Position numbers and translations under genes: made by a program
Shown: positions 14,784 to 23,800 of the stretch, piece by piece
Layout: each line of letters opens with the position of its first letter
Position numbering within the stretch: position 1 is the stretch's first letter
The notes under the pieces: generated by a model
What the model saw: only the letters and a program-made list of their open reading frames with translations
Database searches by the model: none
Told to the model about the DNA's origin: nothing
Source of the DNA: JABMQF01 sp964563755
GTDB lineage: Archaea > Nanobdellota > Nanobdellia > Woesearchaeales > UBA11576
Direction: 5' to 3'
Assembly: GCA_964563755.1 (NCBI GenBank)
Contig: CAZLYC010000008.1
Span: forward strand, 1 to 64,000
Length of the DNA: 64,000 nucleotides

Positions 14784-15422
14784 ATGAACGCACTTGTCAT
14801 TTTTGCGAAGTTTCCTGAAGCCGGTAAGGTAAAGAAGAAGATAGGCCAAGTCATAGGTATGGATACATCAGCAAAGCTTTGCGAGTGCTTCATAAACGAC
14901 CTGATAAGCGCGCATAATGTCCAGGATTACGATCTGTATCTGAGCTTCATAGGGCACGAGTACAAGGAGAAATACAGGACAATGTTCTCGAATGTCATCC
15001 TGTATGTCCAGCGCGGCAGCAATCTTGGAGAGAATCTCTTTTTCTCTTTTGAGGACCTTCTTGATGATTATGATAAAGTCGTGATAATAGGTTGTGACGC
15101 GCCTACTGTCGGGCCTGACCTTGCGACAAAGGCATTCAATGCTCTTGATTCGTATGATGTCGTGCTTGGCCCGGTCAGTGACGGAGGGTATTATCTTATC
15201 GGGATGAAGCAGCCAAGGAACATATTTGAGGGATTGCCTTTCGGAACAGATAAGCTGATACAGAGGCAGGTCGAGTTGCTGAAGACAAAAGGCCTCACAT
15301 TCGTGATGCTCGAAGAGCTTGATGATATAGACACCATAGACGAACTTAAGAAGGTCAAGTCTTGTCTCAAGAGAGAGCGTGCGCCAAAGACTTATGATTT
15401 CATGCAGAAGATAGATGTTTAA
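14784..15422 (+). CDS. DUF2064-type glycosyl/nucleotidyl transferase-like protein
   Basis: This 212-residue protein has the GT-A-like fold of the family described as rSAM/selenodomain-associated transferase 1 (DUF2064, related to CofC and other nucleotidyltransferases). Matches are NALVIFAKFPEAGKVKKK at the N terminus, VVIIGCDAPTVGPDLATKA and VVLGPVSDGGYYLIGM. The family usually has KTRL at the start; here KKKIG takes its place. ATG 14784 is preceded by AGGTG; a GTG at 14772 is the alternative. The gene is divergent from tatA. The precise substrate is unknown. Confidence 0.8.
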   Translation: MNALVIFAKFPEAGKVKKKIGQVIGMDTSAKLCECFINDLISAHNVQDYDLYLSFIGHEYKEKYRTMFSNVILYVQRGSNLGENLFFSFEDLLDDYDKVVIIGCDAPTVGPDLATKAFNALDSYDVVLGPVSDGGYYLIGMKQPRNIFEGLPFGTDKLIQRQVELLKTKGLTFVMLEELDDIDTIDELKKVKSCLKRERAPKTYDFMQKIDV

Positions 15423-15431
15423 TTTTTTTGA

Positions 15432-16445
15432 TTAAACTTGTTCTTTTCTCTGGACTTTAGGATATGTTCCCGGTTCCATGAATACTTTTCTCGTCTTGAC
15501 AGCTATTCCTCTGTCTTTTAGTATCATCTCTTGAGAATCCATCCTCGCTTCTCCGAGCGCGATAAGCTCTCCTTTCAATGTCATTATTGCGATATCATTT
15601 CCGAGTTCGATTCCGCTTTCAAGCTTCGATACTCCCGGAACTGCGAGATCTGCGCCGTGGCATATGGTGTTGACGGTAGTATCAAAAACCCACACTTTAG
15701 GTAGATGCGCTACTGCCTCTTCGACATTCAGGACTACGCTCTTGAGATATTTATCATTTTTCTCGTTCGTGTAATACCACATGGCGTCAGTCAGGTCCTG
15801 CATGCTTACTATTGTCTTTTCATTGAAAGGTCCTGCCTTCGTCCTCCTCAGCTCTGCCATGTGCGCTCCAACCTCTAATGATGTGCCCATGTCATGGCAT
15901 ATCTTCCTGATGTATGTTCCTGCCTGGCAGCCTATCCTAAAAAGCACATCTTGTCCGGATATGTCTAGGAGTTCGATGTAGTATACGCTCCTCTCTCTCC
16001 ACTGTCTTTTGACAGCAGACTTTATCGGCGGGAGCTGTGTTATCTTGCCTGTGAAATCAGTGAGAACTTTTCTTATCTTATCTTCAGGGACTTCCTTGTG
16101 GATGTGCATCAGGCAGATGTATTCTTTTCCTGCGATGAGCAGTGCCTGCACTATCCTTGTCGCTTTTCCTATCGCGACAGGCAGAACGCCTGTGACTTTT
16201 GGGTCCAGTGTCCCGCTGTGACCTCCTTTGTCAGCTCCGACTATCTTCTGTACATACGCTGATACTTGATGGGATGTCGGTCCTTTCGGCTTGTCTATGT
16301 TTATGACTCCGAAGTCCAGCCTTTGCGCTACGCTCCTGTTCTTTGGTTCACAGCCGTATTTATCAGAAGTCTCTGCATCTTTCTTGATGAGTATCTTTCG
16401 TTTTGTCTTTTCGAAAGGGAATAAGTATTCTTCTTTGCTTTCCAT
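15432..16445 (-). CDS. cbf5: tRNA/rRNA pseudouridine synthase Cbf5 (archaeal TruB family)
   Basis: Cbf5 is the catalytic subunit of H/ACA ribonucleoproteins and also makes Psi55 in archaeal tRNA. The catalytic Asp is D81 in GGHSGTLDPKVTGVLPV. Other matches are NIDKPKGPTSHQV, LPPIKSAVKRQWRERSVYYIEL, CQAGTYIRKICHDMG and AHMAELRRTKAGPF. A C-terminal PUA domain covers about residues 255-335. The length of 337 is normal. A TATA-like CTTTTTAAATT about 35-45 nt upstream drives it on the minus strand. The structured element copy B lies in its upstream spacer. Confidence 0.95.
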   Translation of the reverse strand: MESKEEYLFPFEKTKRKILIKKDAETSDKYGCEPKNRSVAQRLDFGVINIDKPKGPTSHQVSAYVQKIVGADKGGHSGTLDPKVTGVLPVAIGKATRIVQALLIAGKEYICLMHIHKEVPEDKIRKVLTDFTGKITQLPPIKSAVKRQWRERSVYYIELLDISGQDVLFRIGCQAGTYIRKICHDMGTSLEVGAHMAELRRTKAGPFNEKTIVSMQDLTDAMWYYTNEKNDKYLKSVVLNVEEAVAHLPKVWVFDTTVNTICHGADLAVPGVSKLESGIELGNDIAIMTLKGELIALGEARMDSQEMILKDRGIAVKTRKVFMEPGTYPKVQRKEQV

Positions 16446-16519
16446 TATTTATACGCCGTTCTTCAGGGAAACACGTACAATTTAAAAAGCTATTCTTACA
16501 GATTCAATCTTAATTCCAG

Positions 16520-16618
16520 CGCCAATGCCGCCTAGCGAGCATCTGGTGCTTATTCAGGAATGATTGCAGTTGGGCAAAGATAAGCAGATAAACGCACTAT
16601 GCGAGCGCGGCATTGGCG
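16520..16618 (+). ncRNA. Recurrent structured element, copy B
   Basis: The outer stem CGCCAATGCCGC (16520-16531) pairs perfectly over 12 bp with GCGGCATTGGCG (16607-16618). A CTA bulge follows, then GCGAGCAT pairs with ATGCGAGC with tandem G.A. A further stem TGCTTAT/ATAAGCA (16547-16553/16580-16586) encloses TTGC-AGTTGG-GCAA. Compared with copy A, the outer stem bases differ but pairing is kept, while bulge and core are identical. A TATA-like TTTAAAAA begins at 16481. Confidence 0.6.
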
Positions 16619-16703
16619 GGTGTTATTCTGGCTCTTTTAATTCAAGGAAAATCTTTATATACGCAGACCGCAATATTTTTGTAGACATTGCGGGGGGCGT
16701 ACT

Positions 16704-18011
16704 GTGAGTTTTAAGGATATTCTGGAGACTCATTTTGGAGTCAGCATAGACAGGCCTAAGTCTTTAAAGGATCTAAAGGAGGGTGATTCCCTCTACGGAG
16801 CTTACTTCCCTCCTTATCTTGGCGAGATGATAAACGCGCATAAGGAAATGCTTGCCCATGCCAAGATGCACTGGACTTTTTCTATGGGAGAACTTATGGA
16901 GAGCGCTTCGCTTCAGGAAAATATAGGTGTGAAATTTGATTGGGAAGAGTTCACTATAGGCGAATCATTCTTGAATATAATCCGCAAGTACAAGGAGACT
17001 GACAGGATAAGCGGGCTTGCGATGGCGCTTGACAGGCGTTCTGACTATGTCAACATAAAGATGTTTATACCAAAGGGTTTCAGCGACGATGAAGAGAAGG
17101 TCAAGGCTCTGCATCGGGCATACCAGGAAGTCTACATACTGACACAGTTCGAGTGCGATTACATAGTCGAGCCGACAGGTTTTGTCTTTTATCCTGTGCC
17201 TGGTCTTGTCACAGAATACCTGAGGAATTCTGATGATTCTATAACTTTGGAAGATGTGCTTTCTGTTGAGAGGAAGTTTTCTATAGAAGAGGCAGTATCA
17301 TTGCTTCAGCCGCTTTCAAGGGTCTTGAGGCTTGCGCATAATGATTTTAGGGATCCTGATTGCTACAGCCCTGAGAGGACATCTCTTGTCCATAGGGATT
17401 TCTGCCCTTCGAACGTCATGCTTCTTAACGATGGTGGTCTCAAGGTTTTTGATTGGGGCTATTCAAAGTTTCTTGAGTCTTCAAGTTCTGTTAGTTTCGG
17501 TGGAGCGATAACGAAAGTAGGAATAAGGATAGGCAAACCGAATTATCTCTCGCCTGAGCAGGCAGATGGAGTAGCGTCAGACAAGCTGCTTCCTCAGACG
17601 GATATATACTCGTTATGCGTCCTGGCTTATGAGCTCATGGCAGGCAGGAGCCCTTACAAAGGATTGCTTCCTATCAAGATTTATCCGCAGGTAAGCAGCG
17701 GTCATTTCACCGATATATTGAAGGTCCCTGTTAACAAGGATTGGTCGCGTTATGTCGTTGAGACTGTGTATGAAGGAATGGCAAGAGACCCGATGGAAAG
17801 GATGCCTCTACAGATAATGCCTGACGGAAGGAAGCTTAGAGGGGCTGCGCGACTTGAGGAGACATTAAAGCAGTTTGTTGAGGACGCAAAGATAAAATGC
17901 CTGATGTCAGATGATTGTTATTCTGAAGATGCTGCAAAGCAGGTCAGGAGGAATCTGCATGCGAGGGTCATTAAGAAGCTCAAGAAAAAAGAGGTTGGAA
18001 AGCATTTCTGA
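16704..18011 (+). CDS. Eukaryote-like Ser/Thr protein kinase
   Basis: This 435-residue protein has a catalytic kinase core in its middle. Visible parts are NIKMF (ATP lysine), YQEVYIL (helix C Glu), LVHRDFCPSNVML (catalytic D and N, about residue 229), KVFDWGYSK (DWG instead of DFG, about 249), NYLSPEQADG and TDIYSLCVLAYELMAGRSPY. No glycine-rich loop is evident. The tail (ARLEETLKQFVEDAK..YSEDAAKQVRRNL) is shared with the next gene, so the two are paralogs. GTG 16704 follows a GGGGGG purine run. A TATA-like CTTTATATA at about 16652-16660 is upstream. Confidence 0.8.
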   Translation: MSFKDILETHFGVSIDRPKSLKDLKEGDSLYGAYFPPYLGEMINAHKEMLAHAKMHWTFSMGELMESASLQENIGVKFDWEEFTIGESFLNIIRKYKETDRISGLAMALDRRSDYVNIKMFIPKGFSDDEEKVKALHRAYQEVYILTQFECDYIVEPTGFVFYPVPGLVTEYLRNSDDSITLEDVLSVERKFSIEEAVSLLQPLSRVLRLAHNDFRDPDCYSPERTSLVHRDFCPSNVMLLNDGGLKVFDWGYSKFLESSSSVSFGGAITKVGIRIGKPNYLSPEQADGVASDKLLPQTDIYSLCVLAYELMAGRSPYKGLLPIKIYPQVSSGHFTDILKVPVNKDWSRYVVETVYEGMARDPMERMPLQIMPDGRKLRGAARLEETLKQFVEDAKIKCLMSDDCYSEDAAKQVRRNLHARVIKKLKKKEVGKHF

Positions 18012-18068
18012 TGGTTTTGTTGTTTTTTGCTATTTCCTGCGTTATTCTGGTTTTAGACGCTACTAAGC

Positions 18069-18095
18069 AGTAACAAAAACAGAAAGATTTATATA
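18069..18095 (+). promoter_or_regulatory. Extended promoter upstream of pseudokinase gene
   Basis: AGTAAC at 18069-18074, then an A-rich stretch with AGAAAG and TTTATATA at 18088-18095. The distance between starts is 19 nt, one less than in the other copies. The expected transcription start is near 18117, leaving a leader of about 50 nt. Confidence 0.55.
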
Positions 18096-18167
18096 TGGAT
18101 TGAGCGTAAAATTTTCATTTTTGCTATATAATTAGTCATTATGCTATAACTGAGTGTGGGGGATATC

Positions 18168-19625
18168 ATGGCAGAAGATAATGCTAACATAAGCTTTAAC
18201 GAGTGGGTTGAAGCGCTGAAGAATGTTCCTGCTGAATACGCTGAGGAACAGAAGAAGGAAGTACCTAAACCTATTGAGACTCAGCCTTCTCAAGATGCTT
18301 CAAAGCCTCAGAAAGCAGGCCCGAAATATCTTGGCGATTTCAAGAAAGGTTCAGAGATAGTTACCGTTATGTTCGAAGACAACGATGAGGAGCTTGAGAA
18401 GAAGATAGCCCGGTTCTCGGACATAATGATGAAGCATGGCATAGAGTTCAGGATGGATGATATCTTCTACCGTCCTAAGATAAGGGAAGCTGTAGGAATA
18501 AATCTAAAGAAGACAAAATATGTCCTGCAGGAAAGCCTCTCTGATAAGGTGGAGGAAGCAGGAGCTACTGATATAACGACATTCCTGCTTTCAGCGAAGG
18601 ATGCTGAGACAGGTAAGATGATGCACGCGATGCTTCCTGCTCCTGTGAGCATGTCTCTTGGAGCAAAAGGTATGAAGAAGATGACTGCGAGGTTCAGGCA
18701 GGCCTGCTATCTCCTTGCGAGGACAAGGAACGAGAACATGGTCTCCATGAACGGCGTTGTTTCTCTGGAGACTCCTGGAGGAGTAATACCTGTTTTTGGA
18801 ATTGCTGTAGAATGGCTGCAGAGCTATTACACTCTAAGGCAGGTCATCGACAAGGCTGCCGAGACAGGATACAGGTTGAGGCCGGATGAAGTCGTTGCGA
18901 TAGGACAGCCAATAGCGAATGCTTTGCGTGACATGCACAATGACAAGAATGATGCTGCTTTCTTCAAGGAAGGAAAGGAAAGGCTCCTTCACAGGGGTGT
19001 AAATCCTTCTGCGATGGTGCTTATCCCGGGTGATGCGCATCAGAAAGTAGGAATGCTTAAGCTTTATGATTTCGGTCTTGCGAAGATGTTCCTCGATGAG
19101 ACTCCTAAGGAGAAGAGGACTGAGGAGACTGAAGTCGGTCTTGTAGAAGTGAAGAACAGATACATATCATGGGAGCAGGCGAATGCTGTCGCTTCAAAGG
19201 ATCTCGACGGCAAATGCGATGCGTACTCATTGGGTGTCATTCTTTACGAGCTTGTAACAGGCGAGAGCCCGTATTTGAACAAGGATAACATGCATAAGCT
19301 CATGGATGACATAAAGTCTGGCAACATAAAGGACATAGACAAGATTGTCGACCAGAAGATATGGGGAGCGAAGAAGAAGGACTCAATCAGCATGACTGAT
19401 ATGATAAAATCCTCTCTTGTAAAGTTCCCGATAAAGAGGCTTGAGCCTGTCCAGGTCAGGGGCGGCATGTATTCTTCTGTCGCAAGGATAGAGGAGACAT
19501 TGAAAGCATACGCTGAACAGAGCAAGCTTTTCAGCCTGCTCGACGACAAAGGACAGTACTCGAAGGAAAGGGCGAGCTATGTCAGGCTTGAGCTGCTACA
19601 GAGGCTTTTCCCGGACTGCATGTAG
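18168..19625 (+). CDS. Pseudokinase paralog of the upstream kinase
   Basis: The kinase fold is evident (QPIANALRDMH, LLHRGVNPSAMVL, KLYDFGLAKM, ISWEQANAVAS, CDAYSLGVILYELVTGESPY), but the catalytic loop reads HRG..NPSA, so both the catalytic Asp and the Mg-binding Asn are missing (about residue 275). DFG is kept. It is therefore probably a catalytically dead regulator or scaffold. The C-terminal region (ARIEETLKAYAEQSK..YSKERASYVRLELLQRL) matches the tail of the upstream kinase. ATG 18168 follows GGGGGATATC; a GTG at 18156 is in frame. The N-terminal 120 residues are charged and unrecognised. It has its own extended promoter. Confidence 0.78.
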   Translation: MAEDNANISFNEWVEALKNVPAEYAEEQKKEVPKPIETQPSQDASKPQKAGPKYLGDFKKGSEIVTVMFEDNDEELEKKIARFSDIMMKHGIEFRMDDIFYRPKIREAVGINLKKTKYVLQESLSDKVEEAGATDITTFLLSAKDAETGKMMHAMLPAPVSMSLGAKGMKKMTARFRQACYLLARTRNENMVSMNGVVSLETPGGVIPVFGIAVEWLQSYYTLRQVIDKAAETGYRLRPDEVVAIGQPIANALRDMHNDKNDAAFFKEGKERLLHRGVNPSAMVLIPGDAHQKVGMLKLYDFGLAKMFLDETPKEKRTEETEVGLVEVKNRYISWEQANAVASKDLDGKCDAYSLGVILYELVTGESPYLNKDNMHKLMDDIKSGNIKDIDKIVDQKIWGAKKKDSISMTDMIKSSLVKFPIKRLEPVQVRGGMYSSVARIEETLKAYAEQSKLFSLLDDKGQYSKERASYVRLELLQRLFPDCM

Positions 19626-19682
19626 AGAGGTATGCTCAAAAACAGGTGAAAATCGCAATCAACTTTTAGAAAGGAGATAAAC

Positions 19683-20837
19683 ATGGCAAGGATATGGCGT
19701 TTGGATGTCAGGCTTCTGGACAAGAAGCAGATTGAGAATGAGAAGAAGAAGGACCACGGCGCAGATGAGATTGCGCACGGCATGCACGGCCTGAATGAGA
19801 ATTCATGGTCGACAAGCACAGTGCTTCCTGACAAGAGCATTGTCAGGCATGAGAGCTGGCGTGAAATCCCTGAGCTTAGGCTTGGAGAGATAATCATGGT
19901 GCCTGTTAATGATGCGGATTTCTTCAGGAACTACATAATCTCGCAGGGCAACAAGAATCAGGATGATTACAACGTGATGAAGAGCGCATTCGAGAGCCTT
20001 ATGTCTTCAGTGGACAGGCGTGACCCATTCGAGGACCTTTTTGCTAAAGAGAAAGGGCACACTTTCAGCCTTAAGCAGAATGCTGAATACAGCCAGCGTT
20101 CACCGGTGAAGCTTGAGTCCGATGCGATAGCAAATTTCAAGGGAGAGCTACAGCAGGCGATAAGGACGTACAAGGACTTCGACTCATTCATGGAGCATTT
20201 CAAGTTCCTCGTAGACCTTAACAAGCAGACACTTCCGTATAAGCTGAAGACGGTGTTCTTCGATAACACCAAATACGCTCCTAACTTCCCTCACCAGATC
20301 GAGGCCAAGTTCGGCGCAGACAATGAGAGGATGATAGCGTCATACGTTGAAGAGAACGCAAACAACCGCGCATATGAAGGGCTCAGGTTAGTTACGCTGG
20401 ATTATGACGGCAAGATGATAGACACTTGCTTCAGTTCATCTGTCTCTGAGTTCTACTCGATACCATATCTTGCAGCTTCAGGATACTATGAAAAGAAGCA
20501 CGCTGATAAGCCGAAGAAAGCGGCCAAAGAGCAGGCAAGCCTCGAGAGAAGGATAATCGATTCATCTTTCAAGAACAGCGATGTTACGCTTGGCGTAGGT
20601 AACTTCATAGACGAGGCGCTCGCTGACAGGGCTTACAGGGTCAATGTCGCGGTACAGGACACTCCTGAGGGCAAGAAGTATGTCCTGAATAAGACAGGAG
20701 ATGGCAAAGATATACTTGCTACTGTCATTGCAGTGCACAAGCGTTTCGCTGGCTTCTTCAAGGAGCTCACTGAGCATTACAAGAAGGGAGGGCAGCCTGT
20801 AACCTTCTACGAGCCTTTTGTTTTCAAAGGCAGTTAA
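19683..20837 (+). CDS. Unknown protein in kinase operon
   Basis: This is a 384-residue soluble protein that I do not recognise. It begins MARIWRLDVRLLDKKQIENE, has a charged N-terminal half with possible ligand or substrate surface (KGHTFSLKQNAEYSQRSP), and a C-terminal alpha/beta part (LRLVTLDYDGKMIDTCFSSS, RRIIDSSFKNSDVTLGVGNFIDEAL). No membrane segment is present. AAAGGAGAT before ATG 19683 is a strong ribosome binding site. Its position between the pseudokinase and the double-kinase genes, in one operon, makes it a candidate substrate or adaptor (inference). Confidence 0.65.
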   Translation: MARIWRLDVRLLDKKQIENEKKKDHGADEIAHGMHGLNENSWSTSTVLPDKSIVRHESWREIPELRLGEIIMVPVNDADFFRNYIISQGNKNQDDYNVMKSAFESLMSSVDRRDPFEDLFAKEKGHTFSLKQNAEYSQRSPVKLESDAIANFKGELQQAIRTYKDFDSFMEHFKFLVDLNKQTLPYKLKTVFFDNTKYAPNFPHQIEAKFGADNERMIASYVEENANNRAYEGLRLVTLDYDGKMIDTCFSSSVSEFYSIPYLAASGYYEKKHADKPKKAAKEQASLERRIIDSSFKNSDVTLGVGNFIDEALADRAYRVNVAVQDTPEGKKYVLNKTGDGKDILATVIAVHKRFAGFFKELTEHYKKGGQPVTFYEPFVFKGS

Positions 20838-20847
20838 GCGAAGCAAG

Positions 20848-23800
20848 ATGTCAAGGCAGAATCAGGCGGATGTTGAATTCATATCAGATGTATTTAGCAC
20901 ACTGCATGAAAGCCTTGGTTCTGACCACTATGTTTCATTGCCTGACTATCAGGGGACTGCAGAGGAAGGCACGCTCTTAAGGAGACTTTCTAAGGAGGAT
21001 ACTGCTCTTCTTGTCTGCTACAGGTCAGAGCCTGAGCAGGTCGCTGCACCTTTCATCGTTGAGGTATTCCCTAAGAAGGATGTCTCGCACGAGTTCTTCA
21101 GCAGCATGTCTCCGGATGTGCTAGGCAGGCTTGTACTAAGCCATGCTGCAAGGCATACTGAAGAAACCACACTGCGTTCATCTATAGATTCGCTGCTTGA
21201 TTCAGACAGCGCATTGAACGATAAAGTGGGCAGGTCTGTTGAAGCTGCGTTGGAAAAAGCAGGAAGGCTTTCTGATGATAAGTTCATGTCATGCCTGAGA
21301 GGTTCGGTTGGGTCTGCAGTATTGAATTATATCTCTGAATCATATGAGATTGCGCTTGGAAAGACATTGTTTGACGGGCTGCTTAAGTTATTCTCTAAGA
21401 AGAGAAACAGGCCTGCGACAATCAAGGCGATGGATGCGTTGAGGAAAGAATACGGAGCATCTGCACTTGTCTCTGACATTCTTAAGGCAAAGCAGCTCAA
21501 AGAGAGCAAGCATTATCAGGAATCCAAGGAACTTAAGGCAAAATCACTCTCTTCGATATTGTCTCAGAACAAGGATCCGGTAGAGAAGATAGTCAACGAG
21601 CTGAGGCTCGGCGGCGATTTGGATGACCTGAGCAAGGAAGAGCAGGATCAGCTGTCGCAGCAGAATGAAGCGCTCAGGAATTCTGTCAGGACGACCATAC
21701 TAGAATGGTATGACTTCCGCTCAGACGAGCTCAATGCAGATATATCTGATGTGATATCAAAAATAGGGCTCGAGAAGAGATGGGCGACATCTTCAAACAT
21801 AATAGATAAGGTTGATGAGATAATACGCAAATATTCTGAAAAGGCAGCATCTGTCAAGGACAAGAAAGTGAATATAGAGATGGGCGGAGGGTATCTTTCA
21901 AAGATATTCACCGAGGATAATATAGCTGCTGACTTTCCTGCTATAATAAACGAAGTATCCTCCTCTTTATCTTCAGTAAAACCTGTAGATGGAAAAGCGC
22001 TTTCAGGTTCTGTCGGTTCAGGTGACCTGTACCGTACCATGATGTCAATATTCTCGAAGACTTCCGCGCCAGATGCGCTCACAGAGGCATTCGTTGCGGA
22101 ATCTTTCTCGTCAGCTTTGGCGAAGATGCTGTCAAGACCGGTAGCGTCAGAAGTGCTGAAGTCATCGTTAGCGTCGAAGAAAGAGGATTTGAAGTCATTG
22201 GTAGATGACTATGTGCGTTTCAAGGCAAGGAATAGTTTTTCCTTGCGGGATGGTCTTTTTTCAGCGGCCAAGGATGTGATTTTCAGTGACAAGTATGATT
22301 TTATTATGCATTCAGCGACAGGGGCTTTCCTGAATCCTGGCAAGGTGCGTGATGCGGACGGCAATGAGGTTGAAGGTGACAGGAAATTCTCGCTTGTGCG
22401 CCTGTCAGATGCGATGGTTGCTGTCGCCCCGTCAATACCTGCGTCAATTGATTTGTCTTACAAGCTCTGCGATGCGGTAGGCCATCTCCATAAGCGAGGG
22501 CTTTCGCACAGGGGTATAAATCTGGACAACATATTTGTATCAGAGGATGTGGATGACCTACACATATTCGGCTACAATCCTGAGAAGAAATATGTCCCTT
22601 CATGTTATTCTATCGATTCAATCAAGTGCCACGATGTATTCTCGATAGCGTCGGTTCTTTACACTATGATTGAGGGAGATGTGCCTTTCACATCAAAGGA
22701 CAATTCGATGATATTGAACGAGATAACTTCAGGCAAGTTCAGGAAGAAAGCTAAGAAGATGCCTGCAAAAATCATGAAAGTCATATCGAAAGCTTTCAGG
22801 AATGCTGTCGCGGAGGCAGATTACAGCGTAGAAGATTTCAAGGCAGACCTTGTCAAAGCTTCAAAGAGGTATCCTGGAATGTCTTACTATGCGTTTAAGG
22901 ATTTTGTGATAGAAGTCAGTGCTGCGCACAAGGCGCAGCTAGAGTATGACCTTGAGAGAATGGTCGACACACCATCTTTGGTCTCTCAAAGGAAGAAAGA
23001 TGTTCCTGTCGCTCATGAGGAAGACAGCCTATCTCTTACAGAGATAAAGGTGGGCAATCATCTCTACACAGGTCTTAGGAGGCTTGGTGTGGGCGGAACT
23101 GCTGTCGTGTACAAAGGCGAGCTCGACGGCTTCGGCTATCCTGTCGTGGTAAAGAAGCTGAGGTCCATAAGCACGACATCAGAAGATGAGAGACAGAGGA
23201 AAGAGTATGTCGATTCTAAGTTCAGGCTTGAGGCAGAGATAAGCTGCAGATTGCAGAGTCCGTATGTAGTGAAGACAGTCAACTTCGATCCGTCGATGGG
23301 TGTCATAGTCTTTGAGTACATCTCAGGTCTTGACCTGAGGGACATATTCCACCTGAACGGCAGGATGAGCGAGAAGGAAGTTCTGGTCGCGACGAAGTGG
23401 ATATGCAATCCTCTAGAGGAAGCTCATGATAAGGGAATCGTGCATAGGGATATCTCCCCCGGCAATATACTTGTTCAGAAAGGTTTCAACAGGTCTAAGC
23501 TTGCTGATTTCGGTGTCGCTGCGATAGTTGAGGAGTACAAGAAGCTAGGGTCAGGCAAGACTGATTATCGCGTCGGTGTGCGCGAGTACATGTCGCCTGA
23601 GCAGTTCGACGGTCTCCCTGTCAGTGGCAAGACAGATATATTCAGCATGGGCCGTGTGATACTTAAGCTGTTGACTGGCAGGAGTCCTGAGAATCTTGAT
23701 TTAGAGCAGAAAGAGCTGCCTGTGGACAGCGAGATATTGAAGCTATGCAGGACAGCGACAGCAAATTCACCGCATGAACGTTTTCCGTCGATAGGAAAGA

